Part shown: piece by piece, positions 8,422 through 17,380 of the stretch
Layout: each line of letters begins with the position of its first letter
How positions within the stretch are numbered: the first letter of the stretch is position 1
NCBI RefSeq assembly: GCF_026642255.1
Contig: NZ_CP113264.1
Location: 496,001-560,000, forward strand
Length of the DNA stretch: 64,000 nucleotides
Reading direction: 5' to 3'
Source: Streptomonospora nanhaiensis
Lineage (GTDB): Bacteria; Actinomycetota; Actinomycetes; Streptosporangiales; Streptosporangiaceae
Translations under genes and position numbers: made by a program
The notes under the pieces: generated by a model
Told to the model about the DNA's origin: nothing
The model's input: only the letters and a program-made list of their open reading frames with translations
Database searches by the model: none

Positions 8422-9501
8422 TCAACGGGCCTTCGGCGCGAACAGGCGGCCGATCATGCGGGCCAGGAAGAACAGCAGCATGACCACAAGGATCAGCGTC
8501 AGCGCCGCGGCCCAGGCCCTCTCGTAGTTGACGGCGCCGCCCATGCGGACCTGGGAGTAGATGAACACTGGAAGGCTCATCATCTGCCCGTCGAACAGGT
8601 TCCAGTTGATGGACACCGCCGACGATCCCGCGGTGAGGATCAGGGGCGCCGTCTCTCCGATAACACGCGCGATGGCGAGCATGATTCCTGTGGTCAGCCC
8701 GGCGGCCGAGGTGGGGAGCACCACCTTGGTGATGGTCCGCCACTTGGGGACGCCGAGGGCGTACGAGGCCTCGCGCAGGTCCTGGGGCACCAGCCGCAGC
8801 ATCTCCTCGCTGGAGCGGACCACGACCGGGATCATCAGCACGGCGAGCGAGATCGCGCCCGCGGCGCCGTTGGTCGCGCCCGGTCCGAAGAGGATGATCC
8901 ACAGGGCCACGACGAACAGACCGGCGACGATCGACGGGATGCCGGTCATGACGTCGACGAAGAACATGATGGTCCGCTTCATGCGGCCCTCGGCGTACTC
9001 GACCAGGTACACGGCGGTCATGACGCCGATCGGCACCGAGATGAGCGTGGCCATGCCGGTGATCGCGAGGGTGCCCACGATCGCGTGGTAGGCGCCGCCC
9101 GCGTCCATGCTCGGCAGGACGCCGTTCATGGAGACCGACAGGAAGTAGGGGTCGAACCGGGCGAGGCCGTTGCCGAGCACGGTCCACAGCACGGACACCA
9201 GCGGCAGCATCGCGAGCAGGAAGCAGCCGTAGACGAGCGAGGTGACCAGGCGGTCCCTGGCCTTGCGGCCGCCCTCGACCCGGGCGGACGCGGTCACGAC
9301 GATCACCGTGTACGCGACGGCGGTGAGCAGCCCCCACAGGACGAACCCGAAGGAGGAGAAGGCCAGCAGGACCCCCGCCACGACGGCGGCGGTCGCGGCC
9401 AGCAGCAGGGCCGGGAAGTGGTGGGGCAGGGAACCGCGGCGCAGGTCGTTCGCGGTGGCGCTCATCCCGGGCCCGGGCGGCGGCGTGGTCGTCAGGCTCA
9501 T
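8422..9501 (-). CDS. pstA: Phosphate ABC transporter permease PstA
   Basis: This 359-residue integral membrane protein is the second permease of the phosphate importer. The C-terminal ~270 residues carry the PstA core with the EAA-type coupling loop ([20 protein letters not shown]) and [10 protein letters not shown]. The first ~85 residues add two hydrophobic helices not present in enterobacterial PstA; a longer N-terminus is usual in actinobacteria. ATG 9501 overlaps the pstC stop in an ATGA, so the two are translationally coupled. pstB follows after 56 bp. Confidence 0.96.
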   Translation of the reverse strand: MSLTTTPPPGPGMSATANDLRRGSLPHHFPALLLAATAAVVAGVLLAFSSFGFVLWGLLTAVAYTVIVVTASARVEGGRKARDRLVTSLVYGCFLLAMLPLVSVLWTVLGNGLARFDPYFLSVSMNGVLPSMDAGGAYHAIVGTLAITGMATLISVPIGVMTAVYLVEYAEGRMKRTIMFFVDVMTGIPSIVAGLFVVALWIILFGPGATNGAAGAISLAVLMIPVVVRSSEEMLRLVPQDLREASYALGVPKWRTITKVVLPTSAAGLTTGIMLAIARVIGETAPLILTAGSSAVSINWNLFDGQMMSLPVFIYSQVRMGGAVNYERAWAAALTLILVVMLLFFLARMIGRLFAPKAR

Positions 9502-10463
9502 CAGGACTCCTTGTTCCCACGCGCCACGACGTAGCGTGCGCCCATGTTGACAACCAGGGTGATCGCGAACAGCACCAGTCCGGCGGCGATCAGCGCGGAC
9601 ACGCCGTAGCCGGTGGCCTCGGGGTACTGGAGCGCGATGTGCCCGGCGATGGTCTGGTTGCCGCTCTGGAGGAGGTTCCAGGAGACGGCGAGGGAGGGGG
9701 AGAGGATCATGGCGACGGCCATGGTCTCGCCGAGGGCGCGCCCCATGCCGAGCATGGCGCCGCCGACGATGCCGGACTTGCCGAACGGCAGGACGGCGAG
9801 GCGGATCATCTCCCAGCGGGTGGCGCCCATGGCGAGCGCGGCCTCGCGGTGCCCCTGGGGCACCTGGTGGAAGACGTCGCGGGACATCGCGGTGATGATC
9901 GGCAGGATCATCACGGCCAGGACGACGCCGGCGGTCAGGATGGTGCGCGCCGACGTGGAGGCGGGGCCCGCGAAGAGGGGGATCCAGCCGAGGTAGCGGG
10001 TCATGCCCTCGTACACGGGCACGAGCTGGGGGGCCAGGAAGCCGATGCCCCACAGGCCGTAGACGACGCTGGGGATGGCGGCGAGCAGGTCGACCAGGTA
10101 GCCGAGCAGGGACGCCAGCCTGCGGGGCGCGTAGTAGACGATGAAGAGCGCGATGCCGATCGCGACCGGGGTGGCCAGGAGGAGCGCGATCGCGGCGGCG
10201 AGCACGGTGCCGAACGCCAGCGCGCCCACGCCGAACGCGGGCGACTCGCGGACGTTGGCCTCCCATTCCTGGGAGGTCAGGAAGTTCGCGGTGTTGGCGG
10301 CCAGGGACGGCCAGGCCTGAACGATCAGGAAGGCGGCGACGCCGGCGAGGATCAGCAGGATCAGGATGCCCGAGCCTCGGGCGGTGCCGGCGAAAACGAC
10401 GTCGCCCATCCGGCGCTTGCCCGTGGGCGGGGGTGCCGCCTTGGGCGCGTCCGTGGTCGTCAT
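9501..10463 (-). CDS. pstC: Phosphate ABC transporter permease PstC
   Basis: This 320-residue permease is the partner of PstA. About six hydrophobic segments are visible after a basic N-terminus; the coupling loop is [21 protein letters not shown] and the family motif [16 protein letters not shown] is present. I chose ATG 10463, with GGAGCC upstream and the usual N-terminus MTTTDAPK; a longer reading from 10748 would translate the leader and promoter. It is the first gene of the operon. The gene expected before it, pstS for the phosphate-binding lipoprotein, is absent; mshD lies there instead. A PHO box stands about 250 bp upstream. Confidence 0.96.
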   Translation of the reverse strand: MTTTDAPKAAPPPTGKRRMGDVVFAGTARGSGILILLILAGVAAFLIVQAWPSLAANTANFLTSQEWEANVRESPAFGVGALAFGTVLAAAIALLLATPVAIGIALFIVYYAPRRLASLLGYLVDLLAAIPSVVYGLWGIGFLAPQLVPVYEGMTRYLGWIPLFAGPASTSARTILTAGVVLAVMILPIITAMSRDVFHQVPQGHREAALAMGATRWEMIRLAVLPFGKSGIVGGAMLGMGRALGETMAVAMILSPSLAVSWNLLQSGNQTIAGHIALQYPEATGYGVSALIAAGLVLFAITLVVNMGARYVVARGNKES

Positions 10464-10794
10464 GGATTGGCTCCGGTTCGGAAGGGTTGCAGTGCGGGTC
10501 GCCGGGGTGGCGCGGTGTGCACCGGACACCCCCGTGTGCGCCTGTTCTCGTTGTTCCGGGCGGTTCCGCCGCTCCCCGCGCGGGGTCGTCCCCGCCGGGG
10601 GCGCCGTGCCCGCTCCTGGCCGTCCGGCGGCCGCGGTCTCACGTCCACCGTGCGCGAAATGGTCGTTCCGCGCCGATTGTGAAGGTAGGCGTAGGAGGTG
10701 ACCAGTTGTCCCAGAGAAGGTGAACGTGGGGTGAACGAGGCGTCGCACTACCGTGGCGGAAGGGCGATTGCCCGGTGAATGTGATCAGCCGCAC
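10464..10794. other. Leader and promoter region of pstCAB
   Basis: This 331-bp stretch between the mshD stop and the pstC start holds a PHO box at 10715-10736 and, between it and pstC, about 250 bp without a recognisable gene. No lipoprotein signal or PstS motif is readable in any frame, so I see no relic of pstS. Confidence 0.6.
10715..10736 (-). promoter_or_regulatory. PHO box (PhoP-binding direct repeat) upstream of pstCAB
   Basis: On the minus strand two 11-bp units follow one another, GTTCACCCCAC and GTTCACCTTCT. Both begin with the GTTCACC core known for Streptomyces PhoP operators, in the correct 11-bp phase. The site sits where the pst promoter is expected, so phosphate starvation control through PhoR-PhoP is likely. 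Confidence 0.85.
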
Positions 10795-11787
10795 TCAGGC
10801 GGGAGGCCGCCGGTCACCGGTGGCGGGCGGCGCATACATGACGTCGGTGTCCCACATGCCGAACCCGAGCGACTCGTACAGGCGCACCGCGGCCTCGTTG
10901 TCACCGTCCACGTAGAGGTGGACCCACGGCAGGCCGGCGTCGCGCAGGTGCCGCAGACCGGCCAGGGTCAGGGCTCTCCCCAGGCCGCTGCCCTGCCACG
11001 ACGGGGCCACTCCCACCGCGTAGACCTCGCCGACGGGCTCGCCGTCGGTGAGCCCGGCGCCGTCGGCGTGGGTCTTGGTCCAGTGGAACGCGGCGACCTT
11101 CCCCTCCTTGGTGGTGGCGAGGAAGAAGCCGCGCGGGTCGAACCAGTCCTCGACCTCGCGCTGGAGCAGGTCGTCCAGGGTGAGCTGGCCCTGCTCGGGG
11201 TGGTCGGCGAACGCGAGCGCGTTGGCGGCCAGCCACGCCTCCTCGTCCTGGCCCACGACGAACTCCCGCACCCGCACGGCGGCGGCCACGTCGGGCCGGA
11301 GCGCGGGTTCGGGGAGTTCGGGCGCCGTCCAGGGGCCCCCGGCCTCGTCGGCCGCGATGTCGCGCAGCGGCATCCGCATCTTGTACAGGGAGCGGACGGC
11401 GGTCCAGCCGTCGCCCTCCGCGACCGAGACGGCCTGCGGGGTGCGTCCGTGGGCCCACACCCGGACCCCCCGAGGGCCCGCGTCCCGGTCGACGGAGCGG
11501 AGCAGGGCCGTGCCGTGTCCGCGGTCCCGGTACTCGGGGCCGACGACGACCTCGCCGGAGTCGGGTTCGCCGGGGACCCGCTCGACGAACGCGAAACCGA
11601 CCACGCGGCCGTCCTCGGTCACGACGTGGAAGCGGCTGCTCCCGGAGGGCGCGCCGTGGCGGACGCGCAGCAGGGTGTGCTCGGACAGCGGAGCGACACC
11701 GTCCGCGCGGCGGGCGGACTCGGAGAGTGCCAGGACCTGGTCGGCGAGGCCGGAGGCCAGGTCATCGGTGACTAGCGGGGTGCTCAT
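10795..11787 (-). CDS. mshD: Mycothiol synthase
   Basis: MshD acetylates Cys-GlcN-Ins, the last step of mycothiol synthesis. The 330-residue protein contains two GNAT domains: an N-terminal half with GEVVVGPEYRDRGHGTALL and a C-terminal half with EVYAVGVAPSWQGSGLGRAL and HLYVDGDNEAAVRLYESLGF. Both acetyl-CoA loops (R/Q-G-x-G) are seen. The ATG at 11787 follows TAGGCT (11796-11801) by 8 nt, so it is probably leaderless. mshA lies in the same window at 50.6-51.9 kb, but the two are not an operon. It stands directly before pstCAB on the same strand. Confidence 0.95.
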   Translation of the reverse strand: MSTPLVTDDLASGLADQVLALSESARRADGVAPLSEHTLLRVRHGAPSGSSRFHVVTEDGRVVGFAFVERVPGEPDSGEVVVGPEYRDRGHGTALLRSVDRDAGPRGVRVWAHGRTPQAVSVAEGDGWTAVRSLYKMRMPLRDIAADEAGGPWTAPELPEPALRPDVAAAVRVREFVVGQDEEAWLAANALAFADHPEQGQLTLDDLLQREVEDWFDPRGFFLATTKEGKVAAFHWTKTHADGAGLTDGEPVGEVYAVGVAPSWQGSGLGRALTLAGLRHLRDAGLPWVHLYVDGDNEAAVRLYESLGFGMWDTDVMYAPPATGDRRPPA

Positions 11788-11992
11788 GGACGGAAAGCCT
11801 ACGACGGGACGCCCATAAAGGTTCCGTCAACCTCGCATAGGGAGGCTTTTGTCCTGTTCAGCGGCTCGGAACCCGGGATGTGGGCCGCGTGGCGCGCTCC
11901 TGTTCCGGCGGCGCGGGCCCGGAACGGCGTGCCGGGGCCCGGGACGCTTCCGGCGCCTCCCGGCGTGAAGGGGACCCACGCGGTCAGCGGGG

Positions 11993-13018
11993 TCACCCCT
12001 TGCGGCGCTTGCCCTGGTATCCGCCGCCGATGCGGACGCGGCGCACGGGAGCGAGCGGCGCGGCGAGCAGGAGCGCGAGGAGGAGCGCCGCGAGCAGCAC
12101 CGCCGGAGCCATGTTCGGCCCCATGTCGCCGTGGTCCGCGGCCACCTCCGTCCCGTCGAGGTCGTCGTCGGACGGGGGGGACACCAGCGGCAGCTCGGCG
12201 AGGTCCTCGGAGCCGGGGGCGACCTCGGGCAGGTCGGCGTCGTTGCGCGGCAGGGTCGGGATCTCGGCGCCGGTGGTGGGCACGTCGCCCACGCCGCCGC
12301 GGGGGGTACCGGGGCTCGCCGTCGGGCTGCTGGAGCCGCGGTCGCGGTCGCGGTCGCGGTCGCGGCCGTCGCCACCGCCACCGGGAGACCGGGTGGGGGC
12401 CGGGTCGGAGCTCGAAGGCGGGTCCGACGGGGTGCGGGTCGGTTCCTCGGTGGGCGTTCCGGTGGGTGTCTCGGTGGGAGTCCCGGTGGGCCCGCCGGTG
12501 GGGGAGGGCGAGGGGTCCGGCTTGGCCATGGACACCGACCACGTCCCGGTGGAGACGGTGTGGGTGACCGAGGGCTCCAGGACGGAGCAGTCCGCGCCCT
12601 CCTCGGCGAGCGCGTAGGTCAGGGTCGCGACGACGTCGGTAGACCGGCGGGGCGAGCCGGTGACGACACCCGCGGACGCCTTCTCCCCGGGCGCCACCTC
12701 CTGCCGGGCGAACCCGGAGGAGGTGAAGTCCTCGCCCCGCACCTCCAGGTCGAGCAGGCAGACGGCGAGGCCGCCGGTGTTGACGGCGGTGACCGCGTTG
12801 GGAGGGGCGGGCCTGCCCGGCTCGACCTCGCTGGCGCTGTTCTCGAAGGCGACGACGGCGGAGGGGACGGGGGCGGGGGAGGGGCTCTCGGAACCGGTCT
12901 GGTCCGCGTACGCCGGTGACATCACGGCGACGAGGCCGGAACCGACGAAGACGGCGCCGAGGACGACACCCGTACGGCGGCGGTGGGAGGGCGGGGAACT
13001 CGCGGCGTTCAGGGGCAT
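11993..13018 (-). CDS. Secreted, membrane-anchored protein with Pro/Thr-rich stalk (unknown function)
   Basis: The 341-residue product has an N-terminal signal (basic HRRRT, then GVVLGAVFVGSGLVAVMSPAYA), a ~120-residue beta-type domain with two cysteines, a long low-complexity stalk rich in PTGTPTET and RDRDRD, and a C-terminal hydrophobic helix (~310-328) ending in Arg/Lys. This layout indicates an exported protein anchored by its C-terminus with the domain displayed outside. No LPXTG motif is seen. It may be a cell-wall or adhesion protein; I do not recognise the domain. It is transcribed alone between mshD and glnR. Confidence 0.8.
   Translation of the reverse strand: MPLNAASSPPSHRRRTGVVLGAVFVGSGLVAVMSPAYADQTGSESPSPAPVPSAVVAFENSASEVEPGRPAPPNAVTAVNTGGLAVCLLDLEVRGEDFTSSGFARQEVAPGEKASAGVVTGSPRRSTDVVATLTYALAEEGADCSVLEPSVTHTVSTGTWSVSMAKPDPSPSPTGGPTGTPTETPTGTPTEEPTRTPSDPPSSSDPAPTRSPGGGGDGRDRDRDRDRGSSSPTASPGTPRGGVGDVPTTGAEIPTLPRNDADLPEVAPGSEDLAELPLVSPPSDDDLDGTEVAADHGDMGPNMAPAVLLAALLLALLLAAPLAPVRRVRIGGGYQGKRRKG
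12341..12364. repeat. Hexanucleotide repeat (GTCGCG)x4 inside the secreted-protein gene
   Basis: Four perfect copies of GTCGCG encode part of the Arg-Asp run in the stalk. Because the unit is 6 bp, gain or loss changes stalk length without shifting the frame. An imperfect 18-bp periodicity coding PTGTPTET lies next to it at about 12430-12500. Confidence 0.85.
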
Positions 13019-13292
13019 CGGGGCGATTCACTCCTCAGGGTGGCGCGCCAAGGCTGCTTCGGCCGCACCCGGCCGCGAGGAGCTCGCCGCGCCTGACCGA
13101 CCCCGGGGTTCGGGTGCCCCACGATCTTAGGACCTGCGGCCACGGAAGACGAGTGTCCGGGTGATGCCGTTATGTCATCGGTCCGGCCGGGTTCTCCGCG
13201 CGCGGTGCGCGGACGACCCCGGGGCGCCGTGCGCTGGTGCGCGGCGCCCCGGAGTGCTCACGGTCGTGGTGTCCCGGCCCTCCTGTGCGGGG

Positions 13293-14060
13293 CTACTTGG
13301 TGCTGGGCTCGGCGGTCCGGGCCGCGGGCAGCGGGTCCGCCGCCTCGGGCGGCGGCACGGGCGCCTTGGCGACCGGGTCGGGGACGAACCTGTACCCGAC
13401 GTTGCGCACGGTGCCGATCAGCGACTCGTACTCCGAGCCGAGCTTGGCGCGCAGGCGCCGGACGTGGACGTCGATGGTCCGGGTGCCGCCGAAGTAGTCG
13501 TAGCCCCATACCTCCTGGAGCAGCTGGGCCCGGGTGAACACCCGGCCGGGGTGCTGCGCCAGGAACTTGAGGAGCTCGAACTCCTTGAAGGTGAGGTCGA
13601 GGATGCGTCCCCTCAGCCGTGCGATGTAGGTGGCCTCGTCGATCACGAGGTCGCCCCGGCGGATCTCGTCGGGGTCGTCGGTCCCGGCCTCGGCGGAGCC
13701 GACGGCCAGACGGAGCCGTGCCTCGACCTCCGCCGGGCCGGCGGAGGTCAGGATGAAGTCGTGGACCTGCCAGTCGGGTGTGAGCGCCGCGACGCCGCCC
13801 TCGGTGAGGACGACGAGCAGCGGGCAGTCCAGCCCCGTGGTGTCGAGCAGGCGGCAGAAGTTCCTGGCCGCGGCGAGGTCGGTACGGGCGTCGACCAGAA
13901 TGGCGTCGACGGGCGAGTTCGAGTTGCCGCTCACTCCTGACGCCAGCAGGGCTCCGGCCTCCGCGGGAGCCACCCGCACGGAGTGCAGGAGGAGTCCGAG
14001 GGCCGGCAGCACGTGGTCGGACGGTTCGTTGGAGTTCGTCAACAGCAGCAGATGGCTCAT
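13293..14060 (-). CDS. glnR: Global nitrogen regulator GlnR (atypical OmpR-type response regulator)
   Basis: A 255-residue protein matching Streptomyces GlnR across its length: [13 protein letters not shown] at the N-terminus, a receiver-like domain with [12 protein letters not shown], and a winged helix with [19 protein letters not shown] and [16 protein letters not shown]. GlnR activates or represses ammonium assimilation genes and, like here, usually has no sensor kinase gene beside it; its receiver domain lacks the full acidic pocket. ATG 14060 matches the family N-terminus; upstream extension to 14156 would run into the divergent promoter. The C-terminal 25 residues are a variable Pro/Ala tail. 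A MoaD/ThiS-like gene is divergent, 109 bp away. Confidence 0.92.
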   Translation of the reverse strand: MSHLLLLTNSNEPSDHVLPALGLLLHSVRVAPAEAGALLASGVSGNSNSPVDAILVDARTDLAAARNFCRLLDTTGLDCPLLVVLTEGGVAALTPDWQVHDFILTSAGPAEVEARLRLAVGSAEAGTDDPDEIRRGDLVIDEATYIARLRGRILDLTFKEFELLKFLAQHPGRVFTRAQLLQEVWGYDYFGGTRTIDVHVRRLRAKLGSEYESLIGTVRNVGYRFVPDPVAKAPVPPPEAADPLPAARTAEPSTK

Positions 14061-14169
14061 GCGTCTCTTCTCGTCAACCCGCGCTATGCGGACGATCGAA
14101 GGCGCCATTGCCCCCGGTGAAGATTTGTCTAATACGTCGCCTCCGAGCAACACCAAGGATAATCAACAG

Positions 14170-14427
14170 ATGGCGAAGTGCACTATCAGGTACTGGGCAG
14201 CGGCCAAGGAAGCGGCCGGAACAGCGCAGGAGGACGTGGAGGCGGACACTCTGGCCGAAGCGCTCGAAGCGGCGTGTCGTCTGCACCCCGACGACCGCTT
14301 CCTGCGCGTACTCGGGGCTTCGTCGCTCCTGGTGGACGAGCGGCCCGTGGGAGCGCGGCCCCATGGCGCGGTCGCGGTCGCCGACGGGACTGTGATCGAG
14401 GTCCTACCGCCCTTCGCCGGCGGCTGA
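14170..14427 (+). CDS. MoaD/ThiS-family ubiquitin-like protein
   Basis: An 85-residue beta-grasp protein ending in PPFAGG; the C-terminal Gly-Gly is the residue pair that is adenylated and thiocarboxylated in MoaD/ThiS sulfur carriers. It begins MAKCTIRYWAAAKEAAG, as in actinobacterial relatives encoded beside glnR. Its partner enzyme is not in the window, so the target (molybdopterin, thiamin or a thio-modified metabolite) is open. ATG 14170 has AAGGA about 10 nt upstream. It is followed by the glutaredoxin-like gene after 34 bp, probably in one transcript. Confidence 0.85.
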   Translation: MAKCTIRYWAAAKEAAGTAQEDVEADTLAEALEAACRLHPDDRFLRVLGASSLLVDERPVGARPHGAVAVADGTVIEVLPPFAGG

Positions 14428-14461
14428 GATGTTCCGGAATCAGACGCAATCAGGAGGAAAC

Positions 14462-14728
14462 ATGACGGAAATCCCCGAATGGGCTGGGCGTGCGCGCGTG
14501 GTGATGCTCGGCAGGGCGGGGTGCCACCTGTGCGAGGACGCGTGGCGGACCATCGGCGCCGTCGCGGACGAGGTCGGGGCGAGCCGTGCGGAGGTGGACC
14601 TCGACGGGGTGGACGAGGCCGACCGCGAGGAGTACTGGGACAAGATCCCGGTCACGTTCGTGGACGGGAGGCGCCACGACTTCTGGCGTGTCCGGGAGGA
14701 CCGGCTGCGCTCGGCGCTCGGCGGCTGA
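14462..14728 (+). CDS. Glutaredoxin-like (DUF836) thiol protein
   Basis: An 88-residue thioredoxin-fold protein with the redox motif CHLC (Cys21, Cys24) in MLGRAGCHLCEDAW and the cis-proline segment KIPVTFVDG. It matches the glutaredoxin-like proteins encoded upstream of hemA in actinobacteria. A perfect AGGAGGAA ribosome site ends 2-3 nt before the ATG. It probably acts as a cytosolic thiol-disulfide carrier; the electron donor is not evident. It follows the MoaD-like gene and precedes rex. Confidence 0.88.
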   Translation: MTEIPEWAGRARVVMLGRAGCHLCEDAWRTIGAVADEVGASRAEVDLDGVDEADREEYWDKIPVTFVDGRRHDFWRVREDRLRSALGG

Positions 14729-15033
14729 AGGGCGGATTCTCCGGGGGCCGAGCGGTTTCGTCCGCGAATACCCCCGCCCGTGCCATTCCGGCTGTCCTGA
14801 ATCGGTGAGCGTGCTCCCTCCTTTTTCCGAGGGTTCCCGGAGAACCCCGCGCATGGGAACTTCTGATCACGGAGTCACAGCGGGCCCCACTTTGTGCGTG
14901 CTTTCACAAGCACGTAATCTAGGTCCACAGCCCCCGTCGGGAGCACACTCGCGCGTATCCCGGGACCCGGCCGCGCACCCGCACCCGCCCCCGTGCCCCG
15001 TCCGCACCGACCGCCGCTCAGGAGCGCCCGCCT
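14729..15033. other. Intergenic region carrying the rex promoter
   Basis: The 305-bp gap contains the Rex operator and promoter at 14892-14920 and about 110 nt of leader before rex. No gene or strong terminator was recognised between the glutaredoxin-like gene and this promoter. Confidence 0.6.
14892..14920 (+). promoter_or_regulatory. rex promoter with overlapping Rex operator
   Basis: TTGTGC (14892-14897) and TAATCT (14915-14920) are separated by exactly 17 nt. Overlapping the -35 is TGTGCGTGCTTTCACA (14893-14908), which keeps both outer parts of the Streptomyces Rex consensus (TGTG and TTCACA in 16 bp) but differs at three inner left-half bases. Rex bound here would block RNA polymerase while NADH is low. 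Confidence 0.75.
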
Positions 15034-15729
15034 GTGATCAGTCGTCCACCACGGCCCCGGGAGAGGGGTATCCCGGAGGCCACCGTCGCCCGGCTCCCCG
15101 TCTACCTGCGCGCGCTCCAGTCCCTCCAGGACCGCGGCACCCTCACCGTCTCCTCCGAGGACCTCGCCTCCGCCGCCGGCGTCAACTCCGCGAAACTCCG
15201 CAAGGACCTGTCCCACCTCGGCTCCTACGGGACCCGCGGGGTGGGCTACGAGGTCCAGTACCTCGTCTATCAGATCTCACGTGAGCTTGGTCTCACCCAG
15301 GACTGGGCCGTGGCCATCGTCGGCATCGGCAACCTCGGCCGCGCACTGGCCAACTACGGGGGTTTCGGCACCCGCGGCTTCCGCATAGCGGCCCTCCTCG
15401 ACGCCGACCCCGAGATGGTCGGGCAGAGCGTGGCGTCCCTGGACGTGAGGCATATTGACAACCTGGAGGACGTCGTCCGTTCCAAGGGCGTTTCCATAGG
15501 AGTCATCACCACGCCCGCGGCCTCGGCCCAGGGCGTCGCCACCCGCTTCGTGGAGGCGGGGGTGAGCAGCATCCTCAACTTCGCGCCGGTCGTGCTCAAT
15601 GTGCCGGACGGGGTCGATGTGCGTAAGGTCGACTTGTCCATCGAACTCCAGATCCTCGCCTTCCACGCGCAGCGCAGGGCGGACGGCGACGGCCGTGCCG
15701 CGGAACGGGCGGGACTGGAACTGACATGA
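15034..15729 (+). CDS. rex: Redox-sensing transcriptional repressor Rex
   Basis: Rex senses the NADH/NAD+ ratio: it binds DNA when NADH is low and releases it when NADH is high. The 231-residue protein has a winged helix (residues ~10-80, ITVxx-like SSEDLASAAGVNSAKLRKDLSH) and a Rossmann domain with the dinucleotide motif GIGNLG and a conserved LNFAPVVL segment. GTG 15034 follows AGGAG by about 10 nt. It heads the rex-hemA-hemC-hemD-hemB cluster seen in Streptomyces, linking heme supply to respiratory state. Autoregulation is likely through the operator at 14893-14908. Confidence 0.96.
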   Translation: MISRPPRPRERGIPEATVARLPVYLRALQSLQDRGTLTVSSEDLASAAGVNSAKLRKDLSHLGSYGTRGVGYEVQYLVYQISRELGLTQDWAVAIVGIGNLGRALANYGGFGTRGFRIAALLDADPEMVGQSVASLDVRHIDNLEDVVRSKGVSIGVITTPAASAQGVATRFVEAGVSSILNFAPVVLNVPDGVDVRKVDLSIELQILAFHAQRRADGDGRAAERAGLELT

Positions 15730-15871
15730 GACGGGTACCGGCCGGAGAAGCCGGTCGGAGCGGTGGGCGAAGAGCGAGCGTGCGCCGCGTTCCGGGGGGC
15801 TGGCCACGGGGGCCGGCCGACGTGCCGGAGCATAGAGAGACGCTGTGTCGTGCCTGCATAGGAGAATGCGG

Positions 15872-17380
15872 ATGAGTGTCCTGGCCGTGGGGTTGAGCCA
15901 CCGGAGTTCGCCGGTGGCGCTGCTCGAACGCGTCGCGCTGAACGGGGAGGCGCGCACCAAGGCGGTCGGGGAGATGGTCGGCTCCGACTCCGTCAACGAG
16001 GTCATGGTGGTCTCCACCTGCAACCGGACGGAGGTCTACGCCGACGTCGAGGCCTTCCACGGCGGAGTGGCGGCCATCACCGAACTCCTCTCCTGGCACA
16101 GCGGGGTGCCGCTCGGGGAACTCTCCGAACACCTCTACGTGCACTACGAGGACCGCGCCGTCCAGCACCTGTTCTCGGTCACGTGCGGCCTGGACTCCAT
16201 GGTCGTCGGCGAGGGCCAGATCCTCGGACAGGTGCGCGACGCCCTCAAGGAGGGACAGGACACCGGTTCCGTCGGCCGCGTCCTCAACGACCTCGGCCAG
16301 AGGGCCCTGCGGGTGGGCAAGCGCGCCCACACCGAGACCCACCTCGACCACGCGGGCGCCGACATGGTCAGCTTCGGCCTCACCGTCGCCGCCCGCGACC
16401 TGGGCCTGGGCCCGACCGGAGCGGACGAGACCACCGCCGACCGGACGGTCCCCGCCGTGGGCGCGGTCCCGCCCGTGGGCTGCCCCATGTCCGCGTCGGC
16501 CGGCGACACCGGCGACGGGCCCGGGCTCGCCCGGCCCTCCCGCGGGCCCCTCTCCGGCCTGCGCGTCCTGGTCCTCGGCGCGGGGTCCATGAGCGCGCTG
16601 TCGGCCAACACCGTCTCCCGCCAGGGCGCCGCGACCGTCGTCGTCGCCAACCGCACGCCCGAGCGCGCCGCCCGGCTCGCCGAGTGCCTCACCGAGGCCT
16701 ACGACACCGTCCGCTCCCGGTCCGTCCCCTTCGCGGACGCCGCAGGGGTCCTCGCCGACGTCGACCTCGTCATCTCCTGCACCGGGGCCCAGGGCCTGGT
16801 CCTGACCGCCGACGCCGTCGCCGAGGCCACGGCCGGCCGCACCCGGCCCCTGGTCTTCCTCGACCTCGCGCTGCCCCGCGACATCGACCCCGCCGTGCGC
16901 GACCTGCCCGGTGTGCGCCTCGTCGACATCGAGGACCTGCGCCTGGCCGCGGCCACCGGCTCCGCCGGCGGGGGCGGCGACCGCTCCAGCGCCCTCACCC
17001 TCGTACGCGGGATCGTCGACGAGGAGGTCACCGAGTTCCGCACGGTCCGCCGCGCGAACCAGGTCACCCCCACCGTCGTCGCCCTGCGCTCCCAGGCCAG
17101 GGACGTCGTCGAGGCGGAGCTGTCCAGACTCCACGGCCGCCTGCCCGACGACATCGACGACCGCACGCGGGAGGAGATCACCCGCGCGATGCGCCGGGTC
17201 GCCGACAAGCTCCTCCACCGGCCCACCGTGCGCGTCAAGGAACTGGCCGCCGCGCCGGACGGCGAGTCCTACGAGGCGGCCCTGCGGCAACTCTTCGACC
17301 TCGACCCCAAGACCCCGGAGGCGCTGACCGCCTCCGGCGGTCCCAGCACCGCGGCGCGGTCCGCACAGGAGAAGGCATGA
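15872..17380 (+). CDS. hemA: Glutamyl-tRNA reductase
   Basis: HemA reduces glutamyl-tRNA to glutamate-1-semialdehyde with NADPH, the first step of the C5 heme pathway. The catalytic Cys50 sits in MVVSTCNRTEVY; GLDSMVVGEGQILGQV is the second family signature, and the NADPH site is VLVLGAGSMS. A ~45-residue Pro/Ala/Gly-rich insertion (about residues 180-225) separates the catalytic and nucleotide domains, as in other actinobacteria. The 502-residue start at ATG 15872 is preferred because GGAG is 7 nt upstream; TTG/GTG codons further up lack this. It overlaps hemC by ATGA. Confidence 0.96.
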   Translation: MSVLAVGLSHRSSPVALLERVALNGEARTKAVGEMVGSDSVNEVMVVSTCNRTEVYADVEAFHGGVAAITELLSWHSGVPLGELSEHLYVHYEDRAVQHLFSVTCGLDSMVVGEGQILGQVRDALKEGQDTGSVGRVLNDLGQRALRVGKRAHTETHLDHAGADMVSFGLTVAARDLGLGPTGADETTADRTVPAVGAVPPVGCPMSASAGDTGDGPGLARPSRGPLSGLRVLVLGAGSMSALSANTVSRQGAATVVVANRTPERAARLAECLTEAYDTVRSRSVPFADAAGVLADVDLVISCTGAQGLVLTADAVAEATAGRTRPLVFLDLALPRDIDPAVRDLPGVRLVDIEDLRLAAATGSAGGGGDRSSALTLVRGIVDEEVTEFRTVRRANQVTPTVVALRSQARDVVEAELSRLHGRLPDDIDDRTREEITRAMRRVADKLLHRPTVRVKELAAAPDGESYEAALRQLFDLDPKTPEALTASGGPSTAARSAQEKA

